Source: an uncultured bacterium (GTDB lineage Bacteria; Bacillota_I; Bacilli_A; RFN20; CAG-826). From it: a DNA stretch of 64,000 bases. The notes below the pieces were generated by a model, which saw only the letters and a program-made list of their open reading frames with translations, did not search any database and had not been told where the DNA came from. Where the stretch lies: the NCBI GenBank assembly GCA_949297805.1, contig CASFTG010000001.1, forward strand, positions 1 through 64,000, in the 5' to 3' direction. Below, piece after piece: positions 1-8,164 of the stretch (position 1 is the first letter of the stretch; each line of letters begins with the position of its first letter). A program made the position numbers and the translations under genes.

Positions 1-344
1 GCTGTTCGCCAATTAAAGTGGTACGCGAGCTGGGTTCAAAACGTCGTGAGACAGTTTGGTCCCTATCTGTCGTGGGCGTAGGAAGTTTGAGTGGAGTAGT
101 CCCTAGTACGAGAGGACCGGGATTAACAGAGCACTGGTATACCAGTTGTCACGCCAGTGGCATGGCTGGGTAGCTACCTCTGGAATGGATAAACGCTGAA
201 AGCATCTAAGCGTGAAACCAACCACAAGATGAGACTTCCCATTCGTAAGAAGTAAGGGCCCTCCAATGTCAGGAGGTTGATAGGTCAGAAGTGTAAGCAC
301 GGTAACGTGTTCAGCTGACTGATACTAATAGCCCGAGGACTTAA
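1..344 (+). rRNA. rrl: 23S ribosomal RNA, 3' end (partial)
   Basis: The window opens inside 23S rRNA. The universally conserved sarcin-ricin loop AGTACGAGAGGACC lies at 105-118 and the molecule closes with the typical 3' end around GCCCGAGGACTTAA (331-344). The 5' part is outside the window. The exact 3' nucleotide is estimated by analogy with Bacillus 23S. Confidence 0.97.
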
Positions 345-473
345 TTTCACTAATTATTTCTTAAAGAAATATGAGTAAGCTAAGTCGGCGCGAAAGTAGA
401 TTGCAATTGTGAAGAACGGTTATTCGGTTAGTATCCGGTTTTCAGAGAACAGTTGAGTTCTCTCTAAGAAAAA
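345..473 (+). other. 23S-5S internal spacer
   Basis: Transcribed spacer between 23S and 5S rRNA, with no tRNA in it. It contains a perfect 7-bp stem-loop AGAGAAC/GTTCTCT at 444-463 just before 5S, a plausible processing signal for the 5S precursor (inference). Confidence 0.7.
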
Positions 474-586
474 GTCTGGTGGCGATGGCACGGTGGGCAC
501 ACCTGTTCCCATCCCGAACACAGAAGTTAAGCACCGCAGTGGCGATGGTAGTCGGCTTGGCCGGCGAGAGTAGCGCGCCGCCGGGC
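474..586 (+). rRNA. rrf: 5S ribosomal RNA
   Basis: Complete 5S rRNA of about 113 nt. It starts GTCTGGTGGCGATGGCA, contains the conserved CCGAACACAGAAGTTAAGC core, and its 3' end GCGCCGCCGGGC pairs with the 5' end. It ends the rRNA operon and is followed at once by a T-rich stretch and a hairpin terminator. Confidence 0.97.
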
Positions 587-598
587 TTTTTCTTTTAT

Positions 599-622
599 GG
601 GCCCTTAATTGGGTCTTTTTTC
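599..622 (+). terminator. rRNA operon terminator
   Basis: Hairpin GGCCC-TTAATT-GGGTC (600-615) followed by a T run, directly after 5S. A further T tract immediately behind 5S (587-595) may add to termination. Confidence 0.7.
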
Positions 623-645
623 GTTTCTTTGCCTTCTTTCTTCGG

Positions 646-651
646 TATACT
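646..651 (+). promoter_or_regulatory. -10 box of a leaderless-type promoter
   Basis: TATACT ends 6 nt before the ATG at 658, so the expected transcription start falls on the start codon. No Shine-Dalgarno is visible. A convincing -35 is not seen. Confidence 0.55.
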
Positions 652-657
652 TTGCCT

Positions 658-2370
658 ATGGCTAAAGTCGGTTATCTTCCCTCCCCGGAAATGGGGGAGG
701 CTTGTTTTAAAGGGTTAGGCAATCATCCTTTGTTTAAAGAGGATGCACCAGAACTTCGGGCTTGTGCTTCTTTAGACGAGGCGGTCAAATTGATCCAAGC
801 GAAGGAATTGGATTACCTCCTTTTGCCTTCAAGGACCATCGATAACCATGCCAATTTGGATTTCCTAGGGCTTATATCCCGCCTCTCGATCGATAACCTG
901 GTTGAGATCGGCTTGTTCACTTGCCAGGTCCCAGGGCTAGCCCGTTATGTCCATAAAAGCGAGGAGGGATCGCGTTATAAGAATAAGGTCGGGGACGAGG
1001 AGGATGAACCGGTCCTATCGTTTTTAGAAGGGGAAGGTGAGGATAATCCCGAATCGATTGAGTTTCGTCTCTTTAAGCTTAATGATTACCGCCGCCCCTG
1101 GCATTTGAAGATCAAAAACTTCTTCGGTTCCCATCTAACCGCCTCTTTCTTAATTCGGATCTTCTCGGCCTTAGTCTCGGTCGGGATCACCGTCTTGCTC
1201 TTTCTATCGACCTTCCTCCATATCCTCCCGGAAGCCAATGAGGATCTGATCTCGGCGATTGGGACCGTCTTAGTCGTCATCATGAACATCGTTCTCGGGA
1301 TGTCGGGCTTTGATGAAGGGAATAAGAACTCCCTTATAACCGGGAAATGGATCTATTACTCGTTTGAAGAGAAGAAGGATGGGCTCTCCTTCGTCCCGAG
1401 AGGCTTAAGGCTAAGGGTCGTCGACATCGCCTACTCCAATAAGGAATTGTCGCTTAATTGCCATTTCGTTGGCGAGGATATCCTCTTTTTCTCGGCCGAT
1501 TCGTTCGTCTTTGGCTTAGATCCCAAAGACCGGGTGGGCAAAGGGTTCTACCATTATTCCTCCAATGTTTCCAATAACTCCGGTAAACGGGCCGAGGGAA
1601 ACTGCCAATTCGTTGGCCAACTCACCAAAAACGGCATCGTCACCATGGATGGCTGGTTCTTTTCCCGCGGCACCACCTTAAGCGGCCGGGTCCGTTTCTA
1701 TCGGCTGGGCGAGAAAGACGCCGCCTTGCTTGATAAATCACGAAGCTTCTATTCGGTTAAGAAGCCTTCGGCCCATTTAGTCGGGATCTTCGGCTATCCG
1801 AAATCCAACACCGATCTGGCCTTTAAGAAGTGCTTAGAGGATTCCTCTTTGGATTTAAAGGACAAGACCAAGATCTTCTTCGATGATTTTACGACGATGC
1901 GTCAATACCTCAATGCCGGCTTTATCGATTATTGCTTGGTGCCGGTTAAGAACCAGAGCAAGCCCTTGGGGGCTTATGAGGCTTTCGCTGACCTTGCTCC
2001 GGTCAAAACATTCGATGAGCCGGTTATCTATTGCTTGGCATCGCGAAGAGAATTAACCCCGGCTTTATTGAACTCACCCGACACCGTCTTCGTCTCGAAG
2101 AAAGAGGCTTTAGAGCAATGCAGCTTATTCATTAAGGGCAAGAAGACGAAGGAGGCGAATTCCACCTCGGAAGCAGCCAAAGCCTTAAGCGAGGCCAATG
2201 CCGATTCCTCGATCACCTATGTGGCGATCTGCAATGGGGAGGCGGCCAAAGCCTATGGGCTTAAGACCTATATGGTCGGGCAGGAAGCATTCAATCCGAG
2301 CGATGCCCAAGAGGATAACAAGACGACCTTCAACCTTTATAAGGCACCCGAACTGAAGAAAGAGGAATAG
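658..2370 (+). CDS. membrane protein: PDT-like lobes, two TM helices and a beta-rich (2TM-beta, Cap15-like) domain
   Basis: A 570-residue protein of unknown function. Residues 1-100 and about 372-562 look like prephenate dehydratase (PDT) lobes. The second copy has the PDT-type features DYCLVPVKNQ, EANSTSEAAK and an AAKAYGL segment, but the catalytic TRF motif reads TTF, so dehydratase activity is unlikely. Two hydrophobic helices at about 163-188 and 198-216 are followed by a beta-rich domain (about 226-352) opening with a GKW motif. The order two helices then a barrel with a G-x-W start resembles the 2TM-beta superfamily that includes the CBASS effector Cap15; this is inference from pattern only. 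ATG 658 is preferred over TTG 652 because of the adjacent -10 box. The gene stands alone behind the rRNA operon. A ligand-sensing membrane protein is the most that can be suggested. Confidence 0.6.
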   Translation: MAKVGYLPSPEMGEACFKGLGNHPLFKEDAPELRACASLDEAVKLIQAKELDYLLLPSRTIDNHANLDFLGLISRLSIDNLVEIGLFTCQVPGLARYVHKSEEGSRYKNKVGDEEDEPVLSFLEGEGEDNPESIEFRLFKLNDYRRPWHLKIKNFFGSHLTASFLIRIFSALVSVGITVLLFLSTFLHILPEANEDLISAIGTVLVVIMNIVLGMSGFDEGNKNSLITGKWIYYSFEEKKDGLSFVPRGLRLRVVDIAYSNKELSLNCHFVGEDILFFSADSFVFGLDPKDRVGKGFYHYSSNVSNNSGKRAEGNCQFVGQLTKNGIVTMDGWFFSRGTTLSGRVRFYRLGEKDAALLDKSRSFYSVKKPSAHLVGIFGYPKSNTDLAFKKCLEDSSLDLKDKTKIFFDDFTTMRQYLNAGFIDYCLVPVKNQSKPLGAYEAFADLAPVKTFDEPVIYCLASRRELTPALLNSPDTVFVSKKEALEQCSLFIKGKKTKEANSTSEAAKALSEANADSSITYVAICNGEAAKAYGLKTYMVGQEAFNPSDAQEDNKTTFNLYKAPELKKEE

Positions 2371-2375
2371 GGCAA

Positions 2376-2403
2376 AGGAAAACCCCATCCGGGAGGGATG
2401 GGG
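2376..2403 (-). terminator. terminator of the broken secreted-protein gene
   Basis: Stem CCCCATCC/GGATGGGG (2383-2403). Read on the minus strand it is followed by TTTTCCTTT. It lies between convergent genes and may also stop transcription from the left. Confidence 0.65.
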
Positions 2404-2420
2404 TGAAGAAACGTTAGCTG

Positions 2421-3253
2421 TTATCCTAATCGGCAGGCCCAATCTTCCAGGTCGTAAACAGTGGCGATATGGTCATAGCGAGCGGCGGTATCGCGACAAA
2501 TTTCCTCTTCGCCTTCATAAGATCCGCTAGAATCGAGGTTTGAGAAATAAGCTCTAACATCATATCCGAGTTTCGAGAATGATTCTTTGGCGGCCTCCCA
2601 TTTGCTCTTGATATCGTTTCGATACGCCTCGGTTGTGTTGGCTGGATCGCAAACGCTATTGGTTCCTAGCAGATTAGTTGAGTTGGCCCAAATATTGATC
2701 CGTTCATAATGATTGATCGTGGTCCAGTGATCATCCGACCACAGGTCAATGCATTTATTCCCATTATAAGATAACGTATCAGGAATGATGGCGCAGTTGC
2801 CTTTAATTTGGCTACTGTAGATATCGTTTGATTGGCCCCAACTGTTGTTCCAATTGATTGATCCCACCGGATTTTGTCTTGTTATAATTAAGAAGTCGTA
2901 TGTTTCAGCGGCGGTAGGGATGGTCGCTTCGTATAAAGTCCTGTCGTTATCCAGAGTTTTGATGGCAGTGGCGTAATCTGTCCAGGCTTCTTGTTGAGTT
3001 GTGTTGTTGTAGTATCTGACAGCTGTTTTTGCTCCGCCATTCTGCCACCGGTCGGTATCTGTTGAGTTAGGAATTGAGAAGTATACTGTGTTTCCGCCGA
3101 CTAAGATGCCCTCTTGCGGTTTCGCTAATTGGTCAGCGGCGTTGATCGAATTGTTCTCCGGCGTGTTGAGAAGAAGCCCCGAAGCGACGGTGACCCCCCT
3201 AGTGCCAAAGTGGCCATGGATACGAGGGTAAGTAACTGGGTTCTCGCTTTCAT
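2421..3253 (-). pseudogene. secreted protein paralog, frameshifted in a G tract (possibly phase-variable)
   Basis: Start ATG at 3253 has a good AAGGAG site. The first codons encode MKARTQLLTLVSMATLALGG, the start of a signal peptide, and then hit a run of six G (plus-strand C6 at 3194-3199). In the present form the frame ends soon after. One more G restores a continuous reading frame of 277 residues ending at TAA 2421-2423, with VTVASGLLLNTPENN directly behind the tract completing the signal peptide. The C-terminus (SKLGYDVRAYFSN, AARYDHIATVYDLEDWA) matches that of the intact neighbour at 3525-4463 (AKLGIDVQSYFSN, AAKYQLILNRYADLTDFA), so the two are tandem paralogs. Function unknown; exported or surface-exposed is inferred. 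Mutation, phase variation or a sequencing error are all possible. Confidence 0.7.
3194..3199. repeat. homopolymer C6/G6 tract in signal-peptide region
   Basis: Six consecutive C on the plus strand (G on the coding strand) exactly where the reading frame of the secreted paralog breaks. A length of seven, or of four, would restore the frame. Confidence 0.8.
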
Positions 3254-3342
3254 ATACGTTTGCTCCTTCCTGGGTCGAATGACTATCGGAAATGCCCCTG
3301 TAATCGGTATTGTCCTCTTATTTTGAGGGGATGCAAGTAAAA
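3254..3342 (-). promoter_or_regulatory. promoter region of the secreted paralog
   Basis: On the minus strand TTGCAT, 16 nt, GACAAT forms a plausible sigma-A promoter between the cre-like operator and the AAGGAG-led start at 3253. The operator would lie upstream of the -35. Confidence 0.4.
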
Positions 3343-3369
3343 TGTAAGGGCTTTCAGAAAGCGCTTACA
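3343..3369. promoter_or_regulatory. double cre-like palindromic operator
   Basis: TGTAAGGGCTTTCA (3343-3356) and, inverted and overlapping, AGAAAGCGCTTACA (3356-3369). Both fit the 14-bp shape of CcpA/LacI-family cre sites, with one mismatch each. A third copy lies upstream of the paralog at 4501-4514. Position is upstream of the start at 3253. Confidence 0.6.
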
Positions 3370-3476
3370 TGGAAAGAGGAGGGTTAAGTTGGAGAGAACT
3401 CTAGGTCCGGTCGAATATTTTGCGGGATGTGACAACGAGAAACGATTGCTAAAATTTTTGAAGGTTTTAAACAGAC

Positions 3477-3512
3477 ATAAAAAGCGCGTCCGTTGGGAGT
3501 GGAGCGCGCTTT
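3477..3512 (-). terminator. terminator of secreted protein gene
   Basis: Stem AAAGCGCG (3481-3488) / CGCGCTTT (3505-3512), followed on the minus strand by TTATG after a T run. It sits just behind the stop of the gene at 3525-4463. Confidence 0.7.
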
Positions 3513-3524
3513 CATGAGTGACTA

Positions 3525-4463
3525 TTAGGCCCGGTGGGCAAAGTCGGTTAGGTCGGCGTAGCGGTTCAGTATCAGCTGATACTTAGCGGCGATTGCATCG
3601 ACTTTCGGATCGCTGTCTTCTCCGGCGATTTCATAATTGGAAAAGTAAGACTGAACATCGATGCCTAACTTGGCAAACGTTTCAGCCGAAGCGTTCCAAC
3701 GTTTGGTTAGCTCGGTTTTGTCGGTTGTTCCGTCCTGTTTGCAAATATTGGCTTCGTTGTTTTCCCCGTCGCCATACCATCCGGTGGTTTTGGCCCAAGC
3801 TTCGATCGTTACGCTGAAATCGGTGTCGCCGACGGCAAACCGGCATTTGCCGTGGTCAGGGGTACCTTCGGCCGAGACTTGATTATCATCCCAGACTTTA
3901 ACGGTGTTTTGGGTGTTGATTGTGACGGGTGTCTCTTGGCAATCCTCGCCGCCATATTTCACATCTAGAGTTTGTCCCCATTGATTATCCCATTGCGGAT
4001 TGGGTTTATCTTCGGTTGGATTTGGATTCATCCTCGTCGCAATAACGCCATCCCAATGGGTGACTGTATCGGGCGCATTTTCAGGCAAAGTCGGAACTAG
4101 GGTTTCCCAGACTGATGTGGTGGCATCCGTATAGTCATGGGTTAACGGATCGCTCCAAACGCTGGCCCCGTTTTGGCCACCTTCGACCGAAGCGTCTTCC
4201 CAGTTTACGTAGAAGTAAAAATAATAAGGCGAATTGTCGTTTTTCCACCAGTGGTTGCCTTCGCCGACATAAAATTCCATATAGATGGTGTTGCCGGGGT
4301 AAAACATACCTTTGTTTTCCGGCGCTTCGATCGGCGTCGCGGGAGCGCGACGAACCGGCACCTTGGTTAAATCGGTGTCGGCAACGGAATTCACAATCGC
4401 GGCTCCGGCGACGGCGCCAACGGATAAGGCCGCCGCGAGCATCAGTACCTTCTTTTTCTTCAT
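3525..4463 (-). CDS. secreted protein, intact paralog
   Basis: A 312-residue protein with a clear signal peptide: MKKKK, a hydrophobic stretch rich in Ala/Val to about residue 27, then a polar mature part starting near ADTDL. The mature part is acidic and rich in Trp, Asn and Thr. The C-terminal about 60 residues are shared with the broken paralog at 2421-3253 (AKLGIDVQSYFSN and a Tyr/Leu-rich helix). I do not recognise the family. The ATG at 4463 follows AAGGAG. Tandem duplication and a shared upstream palindrome suggest co-regulation by one repressor or activator, perhaps catabolite control. Confidence 0.8.
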   Translation of the reverse strand: MKKKKVLMLAAALSVGAVAGAAIVNSVADTDLTKVPVRRAPATPIEAPENKGMFYPGNTIYMEFYVGEGNHWWKNDNSPYYFYFYVNWEDASVEGGQNGASVWSDPLTHDYTDATTSVWETLVPTLPENAPDTVTHWDGVIATRMNPNPTEDKPNPQWDNQWGQTLDVKYGGEDCQETPVTINTQNTVKVWDDNQVSAEGTPDHGKCRFAVGDTDFSVTIEAWAKTTGWYGDGENNEANICKQDGTTDKTELTKRWNASAETFAKLGIDVQSYFSNYEIAGEDSDPKVDAIAAKYQLILNRYADLTDFAHRA

Positions 4464-4500
4464 GTGTTCTCCTTGAGTATTTTAGGGTGTTATTTTGGAA

Positions 4501-4514
4501 TGTAAGCCCTTTCA
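4501..4514. promoter_or_regulatory. cre-like operator upstream of secreted protein
   Basis: TGTAAGCCCTTTCA, the same palindromic motif as at 3343-3369, 38 bp before the start codon at 4463. The core CG of a canonical cre is CC here. Confidence 0.55.
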
Positions 4515-4630
4515 TTAATTGTCGAACAACGGAAAGTACCAATTCAAGGGAATTTTTCTTGGAGTGGGATTTACCGGTTTAATCGAAAGCTGTATGGAAG
4601 CGCGTCATCTCCCCGGTGACGTCTTTTTGC

Positions 4631-4636
4631 TATAAT
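4631..4636 (+). promoter_or_regulatory. -10 box, near-leaderless promoter
   Basis: Perfect TATAAT ending 9 nt before ATG 4646, giving a predicted 5' leader of 0-3 nt. No Shine-Dalgarno present. Confidence 0.6.
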
Positions 4637-4645
4637 GCGGTTACT

Positions 4646-5854
4646 ATGCAGCAGATCGGATTAATTCAGCTTCGGAGTACCCTCTCGGCCAGTGATGTCG
4701 CCTTAAAGGAAGAAACGGCCGCTTTCTTGGATAAGCTCAATGAGAAGAAGCAATTCGCCTTCGTTAAACCCAATGACCATGATCCAATCCTTTTCCTCGT
4801 TTTAACCGGGGGATCGGAGGAATACTTCGTCGACCTTTATCATAAGCACAAGCCACCCTATCTCATCATGCCGACGGGGGAGAGGAATTCCTTGGCCGCT
4901 TCGCTCGAGATCATGGCTTTCCTTAAACGGAAGGGACTCCCGGCTTATTTGCTTTACGGGTCCAACCAAGCGACTATGCTTTTGAAGGCGGCCCAAGCTT
5001 ATAACGCCTTAACCTATCTTCGCTCAAGCCGGTTAGGCGTCATCGGGGGCTCTTCTTCTTGGCTTATCGCTTCCAAAGTCGACTCGAAGAAGGTTAAGAA
5101 CCGACTCGGGGTCAGCCTCATCGATATCCCAATGAAGGAAGCGCTTGGCTATTACGATGAGCATTTATTGCCGAAAGAAGGCTTATTAGGCCGGTTCGAG
5201 GAGAAGACGAGGAGGAAAGAGGAACTGCGACAAGCTCTCTATGTCTACGGGGCATTGAAGAAACTGATTGAGGTCCATCATCTTGATGGCTTGACCATGA
5301 AATGCTTCGACCTCATCTCCGCCCGTCAGGTCACCGCCTGCTTGGCCTTTGGCTTATTGAATGAGGAAGGGGTCATCGCCGGCTGCGAAGGGGATATCCC
5401 CTCGGCCTTGACCATGATGATTGCTTATGGCTTAACCGGCCAAGCCCCCTTCATGGCCAATCCCGCCAGCATGGATATCAATACCAGAGAAGCGGTCTAT
5501 GCCCATTGCACCTTGCCTTTCTCAATGGTCAAAGACTATACCCTCGATACCCATTTCGAATCCGGGCTGTCCTTCGCGATCAAAGGTCAGCTTGATAAGC
5601 GTGATATCACCGCGATTAAACTTTCCCCTGATCTCTCCTCGATTCGAGCGATCGAGGGGCAAATAATCGGCAATCCCGACGAAAGCCGGCTTTGCCGAAC
5701 CCAGATCCAAGTCCAGTTTGACGAGGACCTCACTTCCTTGCTCCAATCCCCTTATGGCAACCACCTTATCTTCGCCTATGGGAGGTTAAAGGGCGAAATC
5801 GAAGCTTTGGCTTCCTTTTTGGCATTTAACGTTGCTTTAACCTCGGTTGCTTAG
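4646..5854 (+). CDS. L-fucose/L-arabinose isomerase family protein
   Basis: A 402-residue protein that resembles the FucI/AraA-like family (COG2407) of ketol isomerases. The C-terminal half carries the family pattern: CEGDIPSALTMM, FMANPASMD, and a region ending GNHLIFAYGRLKGEIEALASFL. The N-terminal half has Rossmann-like strands (GVIGGSSSWL). The family converts aldoses to ketoses with a bound metal. The substrate cannot be told, and no sugar transport or kinase genes are adjacent, so the role is open. Start 4646 is chosen over an upstream in-frame codon at 4616, which would place the TATAAT box inside the gene. It is followed by asp23 with its own promoter. Confidence 0.7.
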   Translation: MQQIGLIQLRSTLSASDVALKEETAAFLDKLNEKKQFAFVKPNDHDPILFLVLTGGSEEYFVDLYHKHKPPYLIMPTGERNSLAASLEIMAFLKRKGLPAYLLYGSNQATMLLKAAQAYNALTYLRSSRLGVIGGSSSWLIASKVDSKKVKNRLGVSLIDIPMKEALGYYDEHLLPKEGLLGRFEEKTRRKEELRQALYVYGALKKLIEVHHLDGLTMKCFDLISARQVTACLAFGLLNEEGVIAGCEGDIPSALTMMIAYGLTGQAPFMANPASMDINTREAVYAHCTLPFSMVKDYTLDTHFESGLSFAIKGQLDKRDITAIKLSPDLSSIRAIEGQIIGNPDESRLCRTQIQVQFDEDLTSLLQSPYGNHLIFAYGRLKGEIEALASFLAFNVALTSVA

Positions 5855-5875
5855 GCCGACTAGACGTGCTATTAT
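5847..5875 (+). promoter_or_regulatory. sigma-A promoter of asp23-fakA
   Basis: TTGCTT (5847-5852), 17 bp, TATTAT (5870-5875). The predicted start near 5882 puts a stem-loop GCTTC-TTAG-GAAGC (5884-5897) at the very 5' end of the mRNA, a possible stability element. The leader of about 50 nt has no clear Shine-Dalgarno. Confidence 0.6.
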
Positions 5876-5931
5876 CCGTAATGGCTTCTTAGGAAGCGTT
5901 CCCTAATCCGTATTAACCGAAAGATCCAACC

Positions 5932-6294
5932 ATGAGCATCAAAGAGAAAACCCCTTATGGGGGCATCGACATCTCGATGGAAGCTATCGCTTCGGTCGCC
6001 GGCAAAGCCGCGAGCGAGTGCTATGGGGTCGTCGGCCTTTCGAGCAAGAACTCGCTCAAAGACAACATTTTCGAATTGTTGAAGGCCGAGGACTACGTCA
6101 AAGGCGTCTATGCCCACAAGGGGAAGAAAGGGTATGAAGTCGACGTCTACGTCTACTGTGCCTACGGGGTTAAGCTCAATGAGATCCTTTCGGAAGTCCA
6201 AAAGAAAGTGAAGTACGTGTTGGAGAAGACGTTTGAGATGCGGTTTGCCTCGGTCAACGTCTATGTCACCGACATCAAAGAGATTGAGCAATGA
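5932..6294 (+). CDS. yloU: Asp23/Gls24 family envelope stress response protein
   Basis: A 120-residue protein of the Asp23/Gls24 family. Typical features: AIASVAGKAASECYGVVGL near the N-terminus and the VDVYVYCAYGVKLNEIL core, followed by VQKKVKYVLE and a C-terminal VNVYVTDI strand. In Firmicutes these proteins are membrane-associated or cytosolic and linked to envelope and alkaline stress. Its stop overlaps the fakA start (ATGA), the conserved yloU-yloV pair, so the two are translationally coupled. Confidence 0.92.
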   Translation: MSIKEKTPYGGIDISMEAIASVAGKAASECYGVVGLSSKNSLKDNIFELLKAEDYVKGVYAHKGKKGYEVDVYVYCAYGVKLNEILSEVQKKVKYVLEKTFEMRFASVNVYVTDIKEIEQ

Positions 6295-8018
6295 AATATA
6301 TCGACGCCAAGACCTTAAAGGCCCTCTATATATCGGCCGCGAATAACCTATACAACCATTACCCGGAGATCGACCAATTAAACGTCTTCCCCGTCCCCGA
6401 TGGCGACACCGGGATGAATATGAACCTAACCGTCACCTCCGGCTCGAAGGAGATCCAGAACCGGGAATATGACGATATCCATGAAGTGGCGGCCAATTTC
6501 TCCCGTGGTTTGCTAATGGGGGCTAGAGGAAACTCGGGCGTCATCACCTCCCAGATTTTCCGTGGCTTTGCCAAAGGGCTGGAAGGGAAGAAGCAGATCA
6601 ATGCCGTTGAATTGGCCAAAGCCTTAGTCTCAGGCAAAGAAGTCGCCTATAAAGCGGTCATGAAGCCGGTCGAGGGGACTATCCTCACCGTCATCCGCGA
6701 ATCGAGCGCCGCCTTAAAGGAATTCGTTAAGCCTTCGACCACCATCGAGGAGGCGTTTGACTATTTCCTTGATTCGGCTAGGAAATCCTTAGCCCATACC
6801 CCGGAATTGCTCCCGGTGTTAAAAGAAGTCGGGGTCGTTGACTCTGGCGGCGCTGGCTTAGTCCGGCTGATCGAAGGGATGCAGCTAGCGGTCCACGACC
6901 AATTCGTCGAACGAAACGCCGATGTGGCCGCCCAACCGGCCGAACCGGTCGTCCCGACCTATGCCGGGGCCCAGCTTTCGGAAGATGAGGAAGGCTATGG
7001 CTATTGCACCCAGTTCATCCTCCGGCTCGATGACGGCTCGACCCCAGGCAAGAAGACTTTCAATGAGAAGAACTTCATGCGCTTCTTAGCGAGCCATGGC
7101 AAATCCTTAGTCACGGTCAGAGACGAAGAGATCGTCAAAGTCCATGTCCACGCCTTAACCCCGGGCATGATTCTCAATTATGCCCAGCAATTCGGCGAAT
7201 TCGTCACCATCATCATCGAGAATATGTCCGAAGAGCATCGGAACATCGAGAAGGGGTATAAAGCGACTGATTATTTGGCGGGCCTAGAAGCCGGAAGAAA
7301 GAAAGAACAGATCCTCGCCGAACCGGAAGAGGAGCTTGAGCCGAATAAAGAGCTGGGCTTAGTCGCCGTCTCGAGCGGCGCTGGCCTTGATGAGATGTTC
7401 AAAGAGCTTGGCGTCGATGTTCTCGTCAGCGGTGGCCAAACCATGAACCCCGCGACCGAGGATTTCGTCAAAGCCATCAAGAAGACCAGAGCCCGGAATG
7501 TTTTAATTCTCCCCAATAACTCCAATATCGTCATGGCGGCTTCCCAAGCGGCTGACGTCATGGAAGGGAGCAACATCAATGTCCGGGTCGTCTTATCCAA
7601 GACCATTCCCCAAGGCATCTGCTCAGCCATGCAATACAATCCGGAAGGGAACTTAGACGAAGTGTTCGCCGACATGAAAAGCGCCCTCAAGACCATCCGG
7701 TCGGGCTCGGTGACCTACGCCATCAAAGACACCGAGATCGAAGGGGTCCACATCACCAAAGGGTATTACATGGCGATGAAGGACAAGAACATCGTCTCCT
7801 GCGTCAAGGACAAGATGGAGGCCTTATTCGACTTAAGCGAATCGCTGGTTAGACGCGGCGATTCGGCTGTTCTCTCCGTTTACTGCGGCGAGGACGTCAC
7901 CCCGGAGGAGATGGAGAAAGCCTCCAGCTACCTCAACGAGAAATACGGGGACGAGATCGACGTTGACGTCAAAATGGGCAATCAGCCGGTCTATTCCTTC
8001 TTAGTCGGGGTTGAATGA
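6291..8018 (+). CDS. fakA: DAK2-domain fatty acid kinase subunit FakA (YloV)
   Basis: A 575-residue protein with an N-terminal DAK2 (DhaL-like) nucleotide-binding domain, shown by NVFPVPDGDTGMNMNLT and GARGNSGVITSQIFRG, followed by the FakA middle and C-terminal domains (LVAVSSGAGLDEMFKELGVD, ILPNNSNIVMAA). FakA phosphorylates fatty acids bound to a FakB (DegV) partner so that exogenous fatty acids can enter phospholipid synthesis. No fakB gene is seen in this window. Start ATG 6291 overlaps the asp23 stop by 4 nt. Confidence 0.93.
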   Translation: MKYIDAKTLKALYISAANNLYNHYPEIDQLNVFPVPDGDTGMNMNLTVTSGSKEIQNREYDDIHEVAANFSRGLLMGARGNSGVITSQIFRGFAKGLEGKKQINAVELAKALVSGKEVAYKAVMKPVEGTILTVIRESSAALKEFVKPSTTIEEAFDYFLDSARKSLAHTPELLPVLKEVGVVDSGGAGLVRLIEGMQLAVHDQFVERNADVAAQPAEPVVPTYAGAQLSEDEEGYGYCTQFILRLDDGSTPGKKTFNEKNFMRFLASHGKSLVTVRDEEIVKVHVHALTPGMILNYAQQFGEFVTIIIENMSEEHRNIEKGYKATDYLAGLEAGRKKEQILAEPEEELEPNKELGLVAVSSGAGLDEMFKELGVDVLVSGGQTMNPATEDFVKAIKKTRARNVLILPNNSNIVMAASQAADVMEGSNINVRVVLSKTIPQGICSAMQYNPEGNLDEVFADMKSALKTIRSGSVTYAIKDTEIEGVHITKGYYMAMKDKNIVSCVKDKMEALFDLSESLVRRGDSAVLSVYCGEDVTPEEMEKASSYLNEKYGDEIDVDVKMGNQPVYSFLVGVE

Positions 8019-8023
8019 ACATT

Positions 8024-8046
8024 AACCGCCTTCAGGGCGGTTTTTT
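8024..8046 (+). terminator. terminator of asp23-fakA
   Basis: AACCGCC (8024-8030), short loop, GGCGGTT (8036-8042) and a T run. Six nt behind the fakA stop. Confidence 0.9.
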
Positions 8047-8089
8047 GTACAGTTGCGATAATTTCGTTTTTTAGAGTTGTTTGAAATGT

Positions 8090-8095
8090 TACAAT
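8090..8095 (+). promoter_or_regulatory. putative -10 box of the RM gene
   Basis: TACAAT in an AT-rich 120-bp stretch before the restriction-modification gene. No good -35 is seen, so this is only a candidate. Confidence 0.3.
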
Positions 8096-8164
8096 TCGAA
8101 AGCGTTAAACATAGCTTTTCTTGGCTGACAAAACGTTCAAACATTCATCTGGAGAGGCATCAAT

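Noticed and set aside
652..657. TTG at 652 as start of the PDT-like membrane protein
   Set aside because: It would lie immediately behind the -10 box, upstream of the expected transcription start; ATG 658 fits better.
479..718. Open frame across 5S rRNA and its terminator
   Set aside because: It lies on top of 5S rRNA and the following terminator; no protein pattern.
7271..7696. Long minus-strand open frames opposite fakA, ffh, tsf and polC
   Set aside because: They are antisense shadows of GC-rich coding sequence with low-complexity translations and no start signals.
8098..8114. Possible cre site before the RM gene (CGAAAGCGTTAAACA)
   Set aside because: It mismatches the ends of the consensus and is not palindromic; chance similarity in an AT-rich stretch is likely.
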